A DNA stretch of 10,854 nt from an uncultured Clostridia bacterium (lineage in GTDB: Bacteria > Bacillota_A > Clostridia > Oscillospirales > Oscillospiraceae). The DNA lies in assembly GCA_946059285.1 (NCBI GenBank), contig CAMGMW010000027.1:1-10854 (forward strand), written 5' to 3'. The translations under genes were made by a program, and so were the position numbers. Below are positions 1 to 6,643 of this stretch, one piece after another. Each line of letters begins with the position of its first letter. The first letter of the stretch is position 1. The notes below the pieces were generated by a model. That model saw only the letters and a list, made by a program, of their open reading frames with translations, did not search any database and had not been told where the DNA came from.

Positions 1-5
1 GTGCC

Positions 6-38
6 TTCTTAATAAAAACCAAAGGTTTTTATTAAGAA
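6..38 (-). terminator. Hairpin terminator after the PBP2 gene
   Basis: A perfect inverted repeat pairs positions 6-20 with 24-38 (15 bp) around a 3-nt AAA loop. It begins 7 nt beyond the PBP2 stop codon. The stem is AT-rich and the T-run (26-30) lies inside the stem on the plus strand, with a matching A-run on the other arm. On the minus-strand transcript the 3' arm carries five Us but no U-run follows the stem, so this is not a textbook intrinsic terminator. Its position right after the last gene of the left operon makes termination or 3'-end protection the likely role. It could also serve a convergent gene outside the window. Confidence 0.65.
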
Positions 39-44
39 TTAGTA

Positions 45-2108
45 TCAGTTCAAAACGTTTTCCGCCGGGATGGTATCGTTTGCGCCCGCTTTAGCGAAAT
101 AGGCATCCAGAACATCCCGCGCCACGCTGCCCAGACGGCTGCCCAAACCGCCCTTCTCCACATAGATGGCGATTGCGATCTCCGGGTCGTCTGCCGGCGC
201 ATAGAGCACAAAGGAAGCATGGTCCGAGCCGCCGGAGCCGTGTTCCGCGGTACCCGTCTTGGCGCAAACCGCGACCTTATAATTGCCCAGTGTCGCATGG
301 GACGTTCCATTGCCTGCCGTGACGCCCAGACGCATGCCCTCGGTATAGGCGGCATATGCCTCATCGGAGATGGTTAGCTGGCTGGCGACGGTAGGCGTGT
401 TTTCATACAGCAGCTCCTGGTAGTCTGAGGCGAGGATTCGCTGCAGGAAGGTCGCCTTATACCGTGTTCCGCGATTGGCAAGCGCCGCAACATAGGAACA
501 CAGTTGAATGGGCGTGAAACGATTCTCCGACTGACCAATGGAGGCGGCAACGGTGTCGGCGTCGTACCAGCCGTCGTAGCCTGCCCCATAAAGCGCCTTT
601 TTCGTCTCCGCATTGGCACGGCGGCCGGTTTCCTCATACAGCTCGATGCCCGTCGGCTCGCCCAGCCCCAGTTTCTGCGCGACCTCGTCGATCTTGGTGA
701 TGCCGGTGAGATAGCCTACCTCATAGAAATAATAGTTGCAGGAAACGGCAATCGCCTGCATGGTATTGACCTTGCCGTGGGTCGCGCCGGCGGTGGTGTA
801 GACCATGCAGCGCGGCGCATAACCGACATCTTCGAAGCGGGTATAAATGCCCTTGTCCTCGATGGCGTAGAAGCGACCTACCGTACCGCTGTCAATGGCG
901 GCGATGGCGGTGACCATCTTATAGGTTGAGCCGGGAGGATATGTGGCGTTCAGCGCCCGGTTATACAGGGGCGCATAGTCCTGTTCCAGCAGCTTGTTAT
1001 AGTCCTGAGAATAGGTGGCCAGATTGTAGGTCGGATAGCTGGCGGATACCAGCACTTCTCCGGTCTTGACCTCCATGACAACAATGGCGCCACCCTCGGC
1101 GTCCGAGCCGCTCTTGTCCGTTTCGCGTAAACTTTCGATGTGTGCGGCAAGACTGTCCTCTGCCACCTTTTGCAGATCGATGTCGATGGTGAGCTGCACA
1201 TTATTGCCCGCGACAGGGACCGTCGAATAATGCTCCTGCAGCACCGTGCCGTCTGCGGCGATGGTGGTCACGCGGGTGCCGTCGGTGCCGTGCAGCTCCG
1301 ATTCAAATGCCTGCTCCAGCCCTTCCTTGCCCACATAGGCATCCATGGAATAGCCCAGTTCCCGATAGGTTTCCCACTCCGCCGGATTCATCAGACCGAT
1401 CCGCCCGAGGATATGGGCAGCATAGGTGGTGTTGTACTGCCGTACGGTGGAAGTCTCCACGTTGGCACCGGGGATGTTCAGCTCCGTGATGGCCGCAAGG
1501 GAAACGGCATCCACATCGTTGAGCAGCACATAGGTGGGCAGGGACGTGTAACGCCGCAGATCCAGCTCATATCGGATGGAAATGACTCGCCGCGCCTCTT
1601 CTTCCGACCAGTCCGCAGGGATGTTATATTTGTCTTTCAGGCGACGGATAAGCTGTGCGGCGGAAATATCCGTATCCCAGCCGCGTCTGGAGAGAAAGGT
1701 CTTAAAATAACTGTTCCAGGTGGAGGAAAACTGATCCGTGGTGTATTCATAGGGCTTTTCCATGGTCACGGGAAAATGATCCGTGATCTCCAGACCAAGC
1801 TCGTTGCAGAGATTTGCCAGCCGGCGCAGGTTTTCATTCGGCGTTTCCGCGCTGAACACCACCTCGCGGACCAGCACCAGATTGTAGCTGGCACGGTTGC
1901 CGACCAGAACATTGCCGTTACGGTCGAGGATCTCGCCACGCGCCGCGGTTACGCGGGTATAGTAGGTCTGAGAACCGCTGGGGGCGTTGTCGGCAGATTT
2001 GGCCTGCGTGACCTGAATGTCAAACAGCCGTACACCGAACACGCCAATGAGCACGGCGACAATCAGGATCAGCGCGCCCACGCGAAAGGAGAATTTATGC
2101 TGATTCAT
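45..2108 (-). CDS. mrdA: Penicillin-binding protein 2 (elongasome D,D-transpeptidase)
   Basis: Class B penicillin-binding protein of about 687 residues. It crosslinks peptidoglycan during lateral wall growth, anchored in the cytoplasmic membrane with its catalytic domain outside. One N-terminal membrane helix lies at about residues 8-26. The dimerisation domain opens with the family signature RGEILDRNGNVL near residue 57. The transpeptidase motifs are all present: STYK with nucleophile Ser394, SCN at 456-458 and KTG at 617-619. The ATG at 2106-2108 is preferred because GGAG lies 6 nt upstream; a TTG 21 nt further up would add seven poor residues. The start overlaps the mreD stop by 14 nt, so translation is probably coupled. 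Position after mreC and mreD favours the elongation PBP2 (MrdA) over the division or sporulation relatives (FtsI, SpoVD). RodA is not in the window. Confidence 0.93.
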   Translation of the reverse strand: MNQHKFSFRVGALILIVAVLIGVFGVRLFDIQVTQAKSADNAPSGSQTYYTRVTAARGEILDRNGNVLVGNRASYNLVLVREVVFSAETPNENLRRLANLCNELGLEITDHFPVTMEKPYEYTTDQFSSTWNSYFKTFLSRRGWDTDISAAQLIRRLKDKYNIPADWSEEEARRVISIRYELDLRRYTSLPTYVLLNDVDAVSLAAITELNIPGANVETSTVRQYNTTYAAHILGRIGLMNPAEWETYRELGYSMDAYVGKEGLEQAFESELHGTDGTRVTTIAADGTVLQEHYSTVPVAGNNVQLTIDIDLQKVAEDSLAAHIESLRETDKSGSDAEGGAIVVMEVKTGEVLVSASYPTYNLATYSQDYNKLLEQDYAPLYNRALNATYPPGSTYKMVTAIAAIDSGTVGRFYAIEDKGIYTRFEDVGYAPRCMVYTTAGATHGKVNTMQAIAVSCNYYFYEVGYLTGITKIDEVAQKLGLGEPTGIELYEETGRRANAETKKALYGAGYDGWYDADTVAASIGQSENRFTPIQLCSYVAALANRGTRYKATFLQRILASDYQELLYENTPTVASQLTISDEAYAAYTEGMRLGVTAGNGTSHATLGNYKVAVCAKTGTAEHGSGGSDHASFVLYAPADDPEIAIAIYVEKGGLGSRLGSVARDVLDAYFAKAGANDTIPAENVLN

Positions 2109-2631
2109 AGCTCGCTCCGATCTTTCCAATACACTTGACCAGCCAATACAGCAACGGCTGCGTCAGAATCGACACCAGTACACACGGAACGAGCTGCTGT
2201 AAAAACAACTCACCCGCAATGCCGTCGAGAAAATACTTGACTGTAAAAATAAGGATTTGCTCACATGCCAGCGTCAGGAAGCTGAATAGCAGGCATGACA
2301 GATAACGGTTTGTGAACAGCGCGCTGCACAGCAGACAGCCCAGAACGGGAAGCACCGTCAGTACAAGGATGCAGATGCTGCCGCTGTCCGTGCCGGACAG
2401 GCACCAGAACAGGGACGCCAGCAACGCAAACAGTCCGCCGTGTTCCGCGCCCTCCTGCAGACACACGCAGGTGATCACAATCGGCACGAGGTCGGGATGA
2501 ATGCCAAACACGGTTCGGTTGCCCAGCACCACCGTCTGCACCATCATTACCGTCACGAAAAGCACCGCGTACAGCGCCCACCGAAGGATACGCAGCCACT
2601 GCCGCGGCGTGATATACAGTTTATCCAGCAA
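2095..2631 (-). CDS. mreD: Rod shape-determining protein MreD
   Basis: A 178-residue polytopic membrane protein of the elongasome, bridging MreC, PBP2 and the cytoskeleton in rod-shaped cells. Hydrophobic segments lie at about residues 16-36, 47-58, 66-78, 86-105, 109-134 and 144-168, matching the five or six helices usual for MreD. HPDLVPIVI at 45-53 and the glycine-rich EGAEHGGL at 60-67 fit the family pattern of a PDL motif followed by a G-rich second segment. Sequence identity in this family is low, so the call rests largely on size, topology and position between mreC and the PBP2 gene. The start is TTG at 2629-2631, set by a good GGAGG 8 nt upstream. The mreC stop is 37 nt upstream. The last codons overlap the PBP2 start, with MreD ending in ASYESA. 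Confidence 0.9.
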   Translation of the reverse strand: MLDKLYITPRQWLRILRWALYAVLFVTVMMVQTVVLGNRTVFGIHPDLVPIVITCVCLQEGAEHGGLFALLASLFWCLSGTDSGSICILVLTVLPVLGCLLCSALFTNRYLSCLLFSFLTLACEQILIFTVKYFLDGIAGELFLQQLVPCVLVSILTQPLLYWLVKCIGKIGASYESA

Positions 2632-2639
2632 GGCTGTTA

Positions 2640-2644
2640 CCTCC
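2640..2644 (-). promoter_or_regulatory. Ribosome binding site fixing the TTG start of mreD
   Basis: The minus strand reads GGAGG at 2644-2640, followed by 8 nt and then TTG at 2631-2629. There is no ATG nearby in the same frame, so this site supports TTG as the true start. Confidence 0.75.
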
Positions 2645-2668
2645 GTTCTTCAGATATCGGAAAGCACA

Positions 2669-3499
2669 TCAATAGCTGTCATATTGTGTGATGATAAACA
2701 CTTGGGACAGGTTATCCATGTTAGCAGCGGGGCGCAGGATGGCATATTTTGCCACGCCCGTTTCGTCAAAGCCCGCGTCCTCCACGTAGCCCAAAATGAG
2801 GTCCTTCGGATAGACCGTAGAGCCGGTGGTTACAACCTGATCATTGTTGCGCAGTACCGCTTCACTGGGCAGATAGTTCATTCGGAGCATCCCGGCATTG
2901 CCGGTGGTATACGCGCCCTGCACCACGCCGGTGTTTCCGGACGATGCAATACAGGCGCTGATCTCCAACGATGTATCCAGTATCGTTGTCACGGTTGCCC
3001 AGCTCGGGCCGATCTCTGTGATCAAGCCGACAACCTGTCCGTATTCCGTAACTGCCACCATGCCGGTTTCCAGTCCGGAATTGGTACCCTTGCCGATGGT
3101 AAAGGTGCTCTTCCAACTGGAGGAATCCCAGGAGACCACATACGCTGCGCACCAGCTATAATCCTCGTGTTCCTGGCTCAGCTTCAGCAGTTCCCGCAGG
3201 CGTTCATTTTCCCGCTGCAGAGAGTCAGCACTGCGCACCTCGTCCTCCATGGACGCCAGCCGCTGCTCCAGATAGGCGTTTTCCGCCTCCAATGCCTCAT
3301 AGCTGAAAATATAATTGTAGTATCGTTCGATCTGCCGGGTCACGGAGCTGACGCCGCTGCGCAAAGGCGTCAAAACCGTCTGCACAGCCTTTCCACCCCA
3401 TGCCGTGCCGGACAGGGCGGCGGTAATCGCTGTCACTGCCGCCAACAGGACGGCAAGAATCAGAATCAACCGTACCCGACCGGAAACGCGTTTTTTCAA
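2669..3499 (-). CDS. mreC: Rod shape-determining protein MreC
   Basis: A 276-residue bitopic membrane protein that scaffolds the elongasome outside the membrane and activates PBP2. A basic N-terminus (KKRVSGRVR) is followed by one membrane helix at about 10-29. A heptad-rich coiled coil runs at about 66-108 (for example LEAENAYLEQRL and LQRENERLRELLKL). The beta-domain follows, with the family-like segments TIGKGTNSGLETGM (134-147), YGQVVGLITEIG (153-164) and VVTTGSTVYPKDL (222-234). Length is normal for Firmicutes MreC. The start is TTG at 3497-3499, with GAGGTG 7 nt upstream. It lies 27 nt after the maf stop. mreB, which commonly precedes mreC, is missing from this cluster. Confidence 0.94.
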   Translation of the reverse strand: MKKRVSGRVRLILILAVLLAAVTAITAALSGTAWGGKAVQTVLTPLRSGVSSVTRQIERYYNYIFSYEALEAENAYLEQRLASMEDEVRSADSLQRENERLRELLKLSQEHEDYSWCAAYVVSWDSSSWKSTFTIGKGTNSGLETGMVAVTEYGQVVGLITEIGPSWATVTTILDTSLEISACIASSGNTGVVQGAYTTGNAGMLRMNYLPSEAVLRNNDQVVTTGSTVYPKDLILGYVEDAGFDETGVAKYAILRPAANMDNLSQVFIITQYDSY

Positions 3500-3506
3500 A
3501 TCAAAT

Positions 3507-3512
3507 CACCTC
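3507..3512 (-). promoter_or_regulatory. Ribosome binding site fixing the TTG start of mreC
   Basis: The minus strand reads GAGGTG at 3512-3507, 7 nt before TTG at 3499-3497. The only upstream ATG in this gap runs straight into a stop (ATGAGGTGA), so TTG is the best start. Confidence 0.7.
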
Positions 3513-3519
3513 ATGTTAG

Positions 3520-3536
3520 GGGATGCTCAACATCCC
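3520..3536 (-). other. Small hairpin across the maf stop codon
   Basis: GGGATG (3520-3525 on the plus strand) pairs with CATCCC (3531-3536) around a 5-nt loop that contains the maf stop codon. It sits 7 nt upstream of the mreC ribosome binding site. It might tune translation of mreC or stabilise the junction, but a 6-bp stem can arise by chance. Confidence 0.3.
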
Positions 3537-4102
3537 AGCAGCTTCACGCCGAATTTCCGAAGTACCATCGTCAGCGTGCATACCGGCAACCCCATCACAT
3601 TATAATAATCGCCGTCCAGTCCCACGACGAACATTGCGGCTTTCCCCTGAATGCCGTAAGCGCCGGCCTTGTCCATCGGCTCACCGGTGGCGATGTACGC
3701 ACGGATCTCCTCGTCCGCCAGATAACGAAAGCGGAGCGTAGTGGTTACGGTCAGGCTTTCCACACGGCTTCCCTGCATCACGGTCAAACCGCTCATGACC
3801 TGATGCTCCCGCCCTGACAGGCGGCGGAGCATGGAAAACGCATCACTTTCCGAGCGGGGCTTGCCCATTTTCAGGGAGTCGCAGACCACAATGGTGTCTG
3901 CGGCAATGATGATATCGTCCGGGGCACAAAGCTCAGCGACTGCCAGTGCCTTGCTCCGGCTGATCCGTGCCACCTCGTCGGCGGGATTGCGGAAGGGATC
4001 CATCATCTCGTCAATATGGGCGGCGCGCACCGTAAACTGTATACCCATCCGCTCCAGCAGCTCCTGCCGGCGGGGGGATCGGGATGCAAGAATGATATTC
4101 AT
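3527..4102 (-). CDS. maf: Maf family nucleoside triphosphate pyrophosphatase (YhdE-like)
   Basis: A 191-residue cytoplasmic house-cleaning enzyme that hydrolyses non-canonical or excess nucleoside triphosphates to the monophosphate and pyrophosphate. Family motifs are in order: the N-terminal phosphate-binding loop ASRSPRRQELL (6-16), AADTIVV with Asp69 (67-73), GKP (80-82), and DKAGAYGIQG (144-153). The last motif resembles the YhdE branch, which prefers dTTP and UTP, rather than the YceF branch with its different sequence there; substrate preference is therefore inference. GDYYNVMGLP (164-173) is also typical. The ATG start has AGGAGGT at 4107-4113, beginning inside the intergenic gap of 12 nt after the U32 gene. 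Maf genes often sit beside mreBCD in bacteria, and some homologues have been linked to septum inhibition, though that role is less certain than the enzyme activity. Confidence 0.93.
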   Translation of the reverse strand: MNIILASRSPRRQELLERMGIQFTVRAAHIDEMMDPFRNPADEVARISRSKALAVAELCAPDDIIIAADTIVVCDSLKMGKPRSESDAFSMLRRLSGREHQVMSGLTVMQGSRVESLTVTTTLRFRYLADEEIRAYIATGEPMDKAGAYGIQGKAAMFVVGLDGDYYNVMGLPVCTLTMVLRKFGVKLLGC

Positions 4103-4114
4103 AACGACCTCCTG

Positions 4115-6199
4115 TTATTCCACGCCGCGCAGATACAGCCCCCGGGTACAAGCACCGGGATCAAAGGCGGCTCCGTTCCTCCAGCCGGAGAGAACACTGT
4201 CGATCTCCGCACTGTTTTCCGTTGTGAAGGACAAGCGCAGTGCCCAAAGCCCAAGGCGACGCAGCTCCTCCTTTTTATCCAGTAAATACAGCTTTTTCCC
4301 GTTTAGTACAACATTCCGGCAGGTGCCGCAGTCGCGCACGATACGGAATTCCTCACCGATACGGTCTACCAGCTTTACCGGTCCGCTGCGACAGGTGCAC
4401 GCGCCGGTACGGTTCCTGATAATGCAGTTTTCCGTCAGCATCAGCGGCAATCTGCCGTAGACGATCAGCTCCGTGGGCAGCGGCTTGGATAGGTCCCGAA
4501 TCTGAGGAAGCGTCAGCTCGAAGGAAGCGGTGGCGGATACCAGTCCCAGCTTGCGCTGCATTTCCATCGCCCTGGAATTGCAGAGATTCATGCCGAAGTC
4601 GCCTGCCGCCTCCAGGCCTCTGGACTGCACCAGAGAAAGTTGCCCCAGATTGCCCACCAACACCCGCCGGATGCCGATGGAGGAGACGAGCTCCAACCCG
4701 TCCAGCACATGCTGTGTCTCACCGTCGCGCACCACACGGGGCAAGACCGCCGCAAGCGTGACCTGCTTTGCCAGTGCGCGGAACGCCTGAGGTTGCTCAG
4801 TGATTTCCGACAGGGGAACATACAGCACCGCCGGCTTCATACGCAGCATTTCCTTTGTAATTTGGGAGGTTTTATATACGCTGACAGTCAGCACCGGCTG
4901 TGTCTTCGGTCCCATGACATGGGGCGGCTTGGTATATGCGCCGATCTGCGGCGCAGAGCGCCGTCCCCGCACAGCGGACAGGTGAGTCAGCAGCTCCCGG
5001 CGGAGACGGTTCAACTCCGCCGCCGGGACGCTCAGCCCCGGATCCACTACACTGCGCACCGATTCGCACACAAAGGGAGTGCCGCCGGTTTTGGAAAGCC
5101 GTGCGGCAAGCTCCTCCTGTGTGACGGAATGCCGCTGCGCAATCTCCGGTATTGCACCCTGTGTCTTACAGATGTTGCCGTCGGCATCCTGTACCGCCAG
5201 CATCACGTTCTGCCCGTTCGCCACGATGGCATAAAACCGGATGGGTACCCGCTGCGGCTCTACCGCCTCATAGGTTGCCCGCGCCGATTGGAGCTGTGCC
5301 TTACTTTCCTGCTCCTGCTGCCGTGTGCCGAACATGTGCCGACCGAGACTGCCCTCGTAATAGCCTTGGGTGAAACCCTGACGTGAGAAAGCGGCACGGA
5401 GCTGTTCCATCTGCTGCCGTCCGACCGTGCCGCCGTCAAGCGCCTCACGGTAGATGCCCGTGACTGTGGCAACGTATTCCGGACGCTTCATCCGTCCCTC
5501 GATTTTGATGCTCGCCACACCCATGCGCTCCAGTTCCTGCAAATAGCTCACCAGACAGTTGTCCCGCAGACTCAGGGGGTATCGCTCCTCGTAATGATCA
5601 TAGCCATAGGGAAGCCGGCATGGCTGCGCGCATTGTCCCCGGTTGCCGGAACGCCGCCCGATGACGGAGGACATATAGCACTGCCCCGAATAGCACATAC
5701 ACAGCGCGCCGTGGACGAATACCTCAATCTCCACGGGGCTGTTGCGGCAGATATAGGCGATGTCCTCACGCGACAGCTCGCGTGCCAGCACAACGCGGGC
5801 AATTCCCATCGCCGCAGCCTGACGCACGCCCTCCAGAGAATGTATGCTCATCTGCGTGGAGGCGTGCAGGGGGGTTTGCGGCGCAATCTGTCTGCACAGA
5901 GCGACCATACCGAGGTCCTGGACAATAAAAGCATCCACGCCGGCCCGCGCCGCTGCCGCGATCAGCTCCGCAGCAGCGGGCATTTCCCGATCTGTGACCA
6001 GCGTGTTGAGGGTTAAATACACCTGCACGCCGCGCACGTGGCAATAGCGAACGGCCTCGGTCAGCTCATCCAATGTGAAATTCCGTGCGCCCCTGCGGGC
6101 ATTGAAGCCGTCCATGCCGAGATAGACTGCATCCGCACCATTGCAGACGGCAGCCCGCAGTGCGTCAAACGAGCCGGCAGGCGATAGTAATTCGAGCAT
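4115..6199 (-). CDS. U32 family protein with DUF3656-like middle region, probable RNA hydroxylation enzyme
   Basis: A protein of 694 residues. The N-terminal U32 domain opens at residue 2 with LELLSPAGSFDALRAA and continues with NGADAVYLG (20-28), FNARRGARNF (32-41) and HASTQ (112-116). The core signature HGALCMCYSGQC (163-174) is followed by Cys190 and Cys194. Characterised U32 proteins (RlhA, TrhP, UbiU/UbiV) carry out oxygen-insertion reactions on rRNA, tRNA or ubiquinone precursors, and UbiU/V bind a 4Fe-4S cluster through cysteines in this region. Overall length and layout most resemble RlhA (23S rRNA 5-hydroxycytidine), but a TrhP-like tRNA role is possible. The old name 'peptidase' is poorly supported. 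The C-terminal third carries YGRLPLMLTENC (581-592) and further cysteines at 601, 603, 624 and 627. Start is the ATG at 6197-6199 because family similarity begins there; the upstream site is weak (GGGG about 9 nt away). First gene of the left operon. Confidence 0.88.
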   Translation of the reverse strand: MLELLSPAGSFDALRAAVCNGADAVYLGMDGFNARRGARNFTLDELTEAVRYCHVRGVQVYLTLNTLVTDREMPAAAELIAAAARAGVDAFIVQDLGMVALCRQIAPQTPLHASTQMSIHSLEGVRQAAAMGIARVVLARELSREDIAYICRNSPVEIEVFVHGALCMCYSGQCYMSSVIGRRSGNRGQCAQPCRLPYGYDHYEERYPLSLRDNCLVSYLQELERMGVASIKIEGRMKRPEYVATVTGIYREALDGGTVGRQQMEQLRAAFSRQGFTQGYYEGSLGRHMFGTRQQEQESKAQLQSARATYEAVEPQRVPIRFYAIVANGQNVMLAVQDADGNICKTQGAIPEIAQRHSVTQEELAARLSKTGGTPFVCESVRSVVDPGLSVPAAELNRLRRELLTHLSAVRGRRSAPQIGAYTKPPHVMGPKTQPVLTVSVYKTSQITKEMLRMKPAVLYVPLSEITEQPQAFRALAKQVTLAAVLPRVVRDGETQHVLDGLELVSSIGIRRVLVGNLGQLSLVQSRGLEAAGDFGMNLCNSRAMEMQRKLGLVSATASFELTLPQIRDLSKPLPTELIVYGRLPLMLTENCIIRNRTGACTCRSGPVKLVDRIGEEFRIVRDCGTCRNVVLNGKKLYLLDKKEELRRLGLWALRLSFTTENSAEIDSVLSGWRNGAAFDPGACTRGLYLRGVE

Positions 6200-6223
6200 A
6201 TATCCAAACCCCGTTTTCAGAGA

Positions 6224-6253
6224 GTTACAATGAATCCATGTAAAAAATATTAT
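6224..6253 (+). promoter_or_regulatory. Weak candidate rightward promoter
   Basis: GTTACA (6224-6229) and TATTAT (6248-6253) are spaced by 18 nt and match the sigma-70 consensus at 4/6 and 5/6 positions. It would start a transcript near 6260 reading toward trkA. The -10 is the same AT-rich heptamer used on the other strand by the U32 promoter, so it may simply be a by-product of that symmetry. Confidence 0.3.
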
Positions 6254-6278
6254 ACCATAAACCGCTGCGGAATTTCTA
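6249..6278 (-). promoter_or_regulatory. Promoter of the U32-maf-mreCD-PBP2 operon
   Basis: On the minus strand a consensus -10 TATAAT (6254-6249) is preceded by TGG (6257-6255), making an extended -10. TAGAAA (6278-6273) lies 18 nt upstream and matches the -35 consensus at 4/6 positions. Transcription would start near 6242, giving a leader of about 43 nt before the U32 ATG. Confidence 0.65.
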
Positions 6279-6290
6279 CAGCAAGTGGAG

Positions 6291-6312
6291 TTTTTCCAAA
6301 GATTTTTCCAAA
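6291..6312. repeat. 10-bp direct repeat upstream of the U32 promoter
   Basis: TTTTTCCAAA occurs at 6291-6300 and again at 6303-6312, a period of 12 bp. The pair lies about 50-70 bp upstream of the predicted leftward start site, where an activator or an UP-element would act. Low-complexity content means chance duplication is possible. Confidence 0.5.
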
Positions 6313-6383
6313 AGAAATTCGGCATTTTCACCACGACGGCACCGCGGCGACCAGGGACCACAAGGGATTGATTCTCGGTAGAC

Positions 6384-6392
6384 ATAATACCA
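6384..6392 (-). promoter_or_regulatory. Possible second leftward extended -10
   Basis: The minus strand reads TGGTATTAT (6392-6384), an extended -10 matching TATAAT at 5/6. I see no convincing -35 at the right spacing. If active it would give the U32 operon a leader of about 180 nt. Confidence 0.25.
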
Positions 6393-6431
6393 CAAAAACT
6401 GTGTCATTGTGCCATGTTAGTATATGTTTTT

Positions 6432-6454
6432 CCGTGACTTTCACGGGCTTTTTT
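6432..6454 (+). terminator. Rightward terminator-like hairpin with no gene upstream
   Basis: CCGTGA (6432-6437) pairs with TCACGG (6441-6446) around a CTT loop, then GC and six Ts (6449-6454). This is the layout of a short intrinsic terminator on the plus strand. No plus-strand gene precedes it within the window, so it would end either a small non-coding transcript or a long trkA leader. The 6-bp stem is short. Confidence 0.5.
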
Positions 6455-6504
6455 CACGCCGTAAAGAAATGAATATCCGACTTTTTTCGACACGGGCGCG
6501 GATT

Positions 6505-6567
6505 GCACGGGAATTTTTGTACGTTTTCAACAGCCCCGTTCCGTGCGCATCTTTTGCACGATTTTTT
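6505..6567 (+). promoter_or_regulatory. Possible attenuator: competing stems ahead of trkA
   Basis: CCGTGC (6541-6546) can pair in two exclusive ways. Pairing with GCACGG (6505-6510) makes a 6-bp stem, extendable to 8 bp with a G-U pair. Alternatively CGTGCG (6542-6547) pairs with TGCACG (6555-6560), including one G-U pair, and is followed by ATTTTTT (6561-6567), a terminator form. This is the classic antiterminator/terminator geometry. It acts only if a transcript enters from upstream, because the main trkA promoter lies downstream of it. Confidence 0.35.
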
Positions 6568-6577
6568 GCCCGAACGG

Positions 6578-6606
6578 TTGCATTCCTGTGCGGAGAATGT
6601 TATATT
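6578..6606 (+). promoter_or_regulatory. Promoter of the trkA-trkH operon
   Basis: TTGCAT (6578-6583) and TATATT (6601-6606) are separated by the ideal 17 nt, and TGT at 6598-6600 makes an extended -10. Transcription would begin near 6613, leaving a leader of about 31 nt to the trkA ATG. Confidence 0.7.
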
Positions 6607-6643
6607 TATTTTGGAATACATAAAATCAGGAGCGATTGTCTGT

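Larger units (their letters stand above)
6200..6643. other. Divergent intergenic region between the U32 gene and trkA
   Basis: This 444-nt stretch contains no convincing gene. It is AT-rich except for a G+C-rich island at about 6330-6356. From left to right it holds the back-to-back promoter at 6224-6278, a 10-bp direct repeat at 6291-6312, a second possible leftward -10 at 6384-6392, a T-run hairpin facing right at 6432-6454, competing stems at 6505-6567 and the trkA promoter at 6578-6606. Each is listed separately. Confidence 0.8.

Noticed and set aside
1140..2138. 332-codon open frame on the plus strand opposite the PBP2 gene
   Set aside because: Shadow of the PBP2 coding frame; composition is that of a reverse-complement reading of a G+C-rich gene and no motif is recognisable.
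2501..3817. 438-codon open frame on the plus strand across mreD, mreC and maf
   Set aside because: It is antisense to three genes with clear family motifs, crosses their boundaries, is rich in His, Arg and Gln in no domain-like pattern, and has no ribosome binding site context of its own.
6200..6385. 62-residue N-terminal extension of the U32 protein
   Set aside because: Family similarity starts at the ATG at 6197-6199. The extension runs across the promoter and has no protein-like pattern.
6230..6472. 80-codon plus-strand frame in the divergent region
   Set aside because: No adequate ribosome binding site, it spans the T-run hairpin at 6432-6454, and the only nearby rightward -10 lies downstream of its start codon.
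6503..6643. 47-residue N-terminal extension of TrkA from a TTG
   Set aside because: The Rossmann fold begins at the ATG at 6644, and the extension would cover the trkA promoter.
6200..6643. ydaO-type c-di-AMP riboswitch controlling potassium uptake
   Set aside because: The gene context fits, but I could not recognise the conserved core of that riboswitch on either strand. A covariance-model search would settle it.
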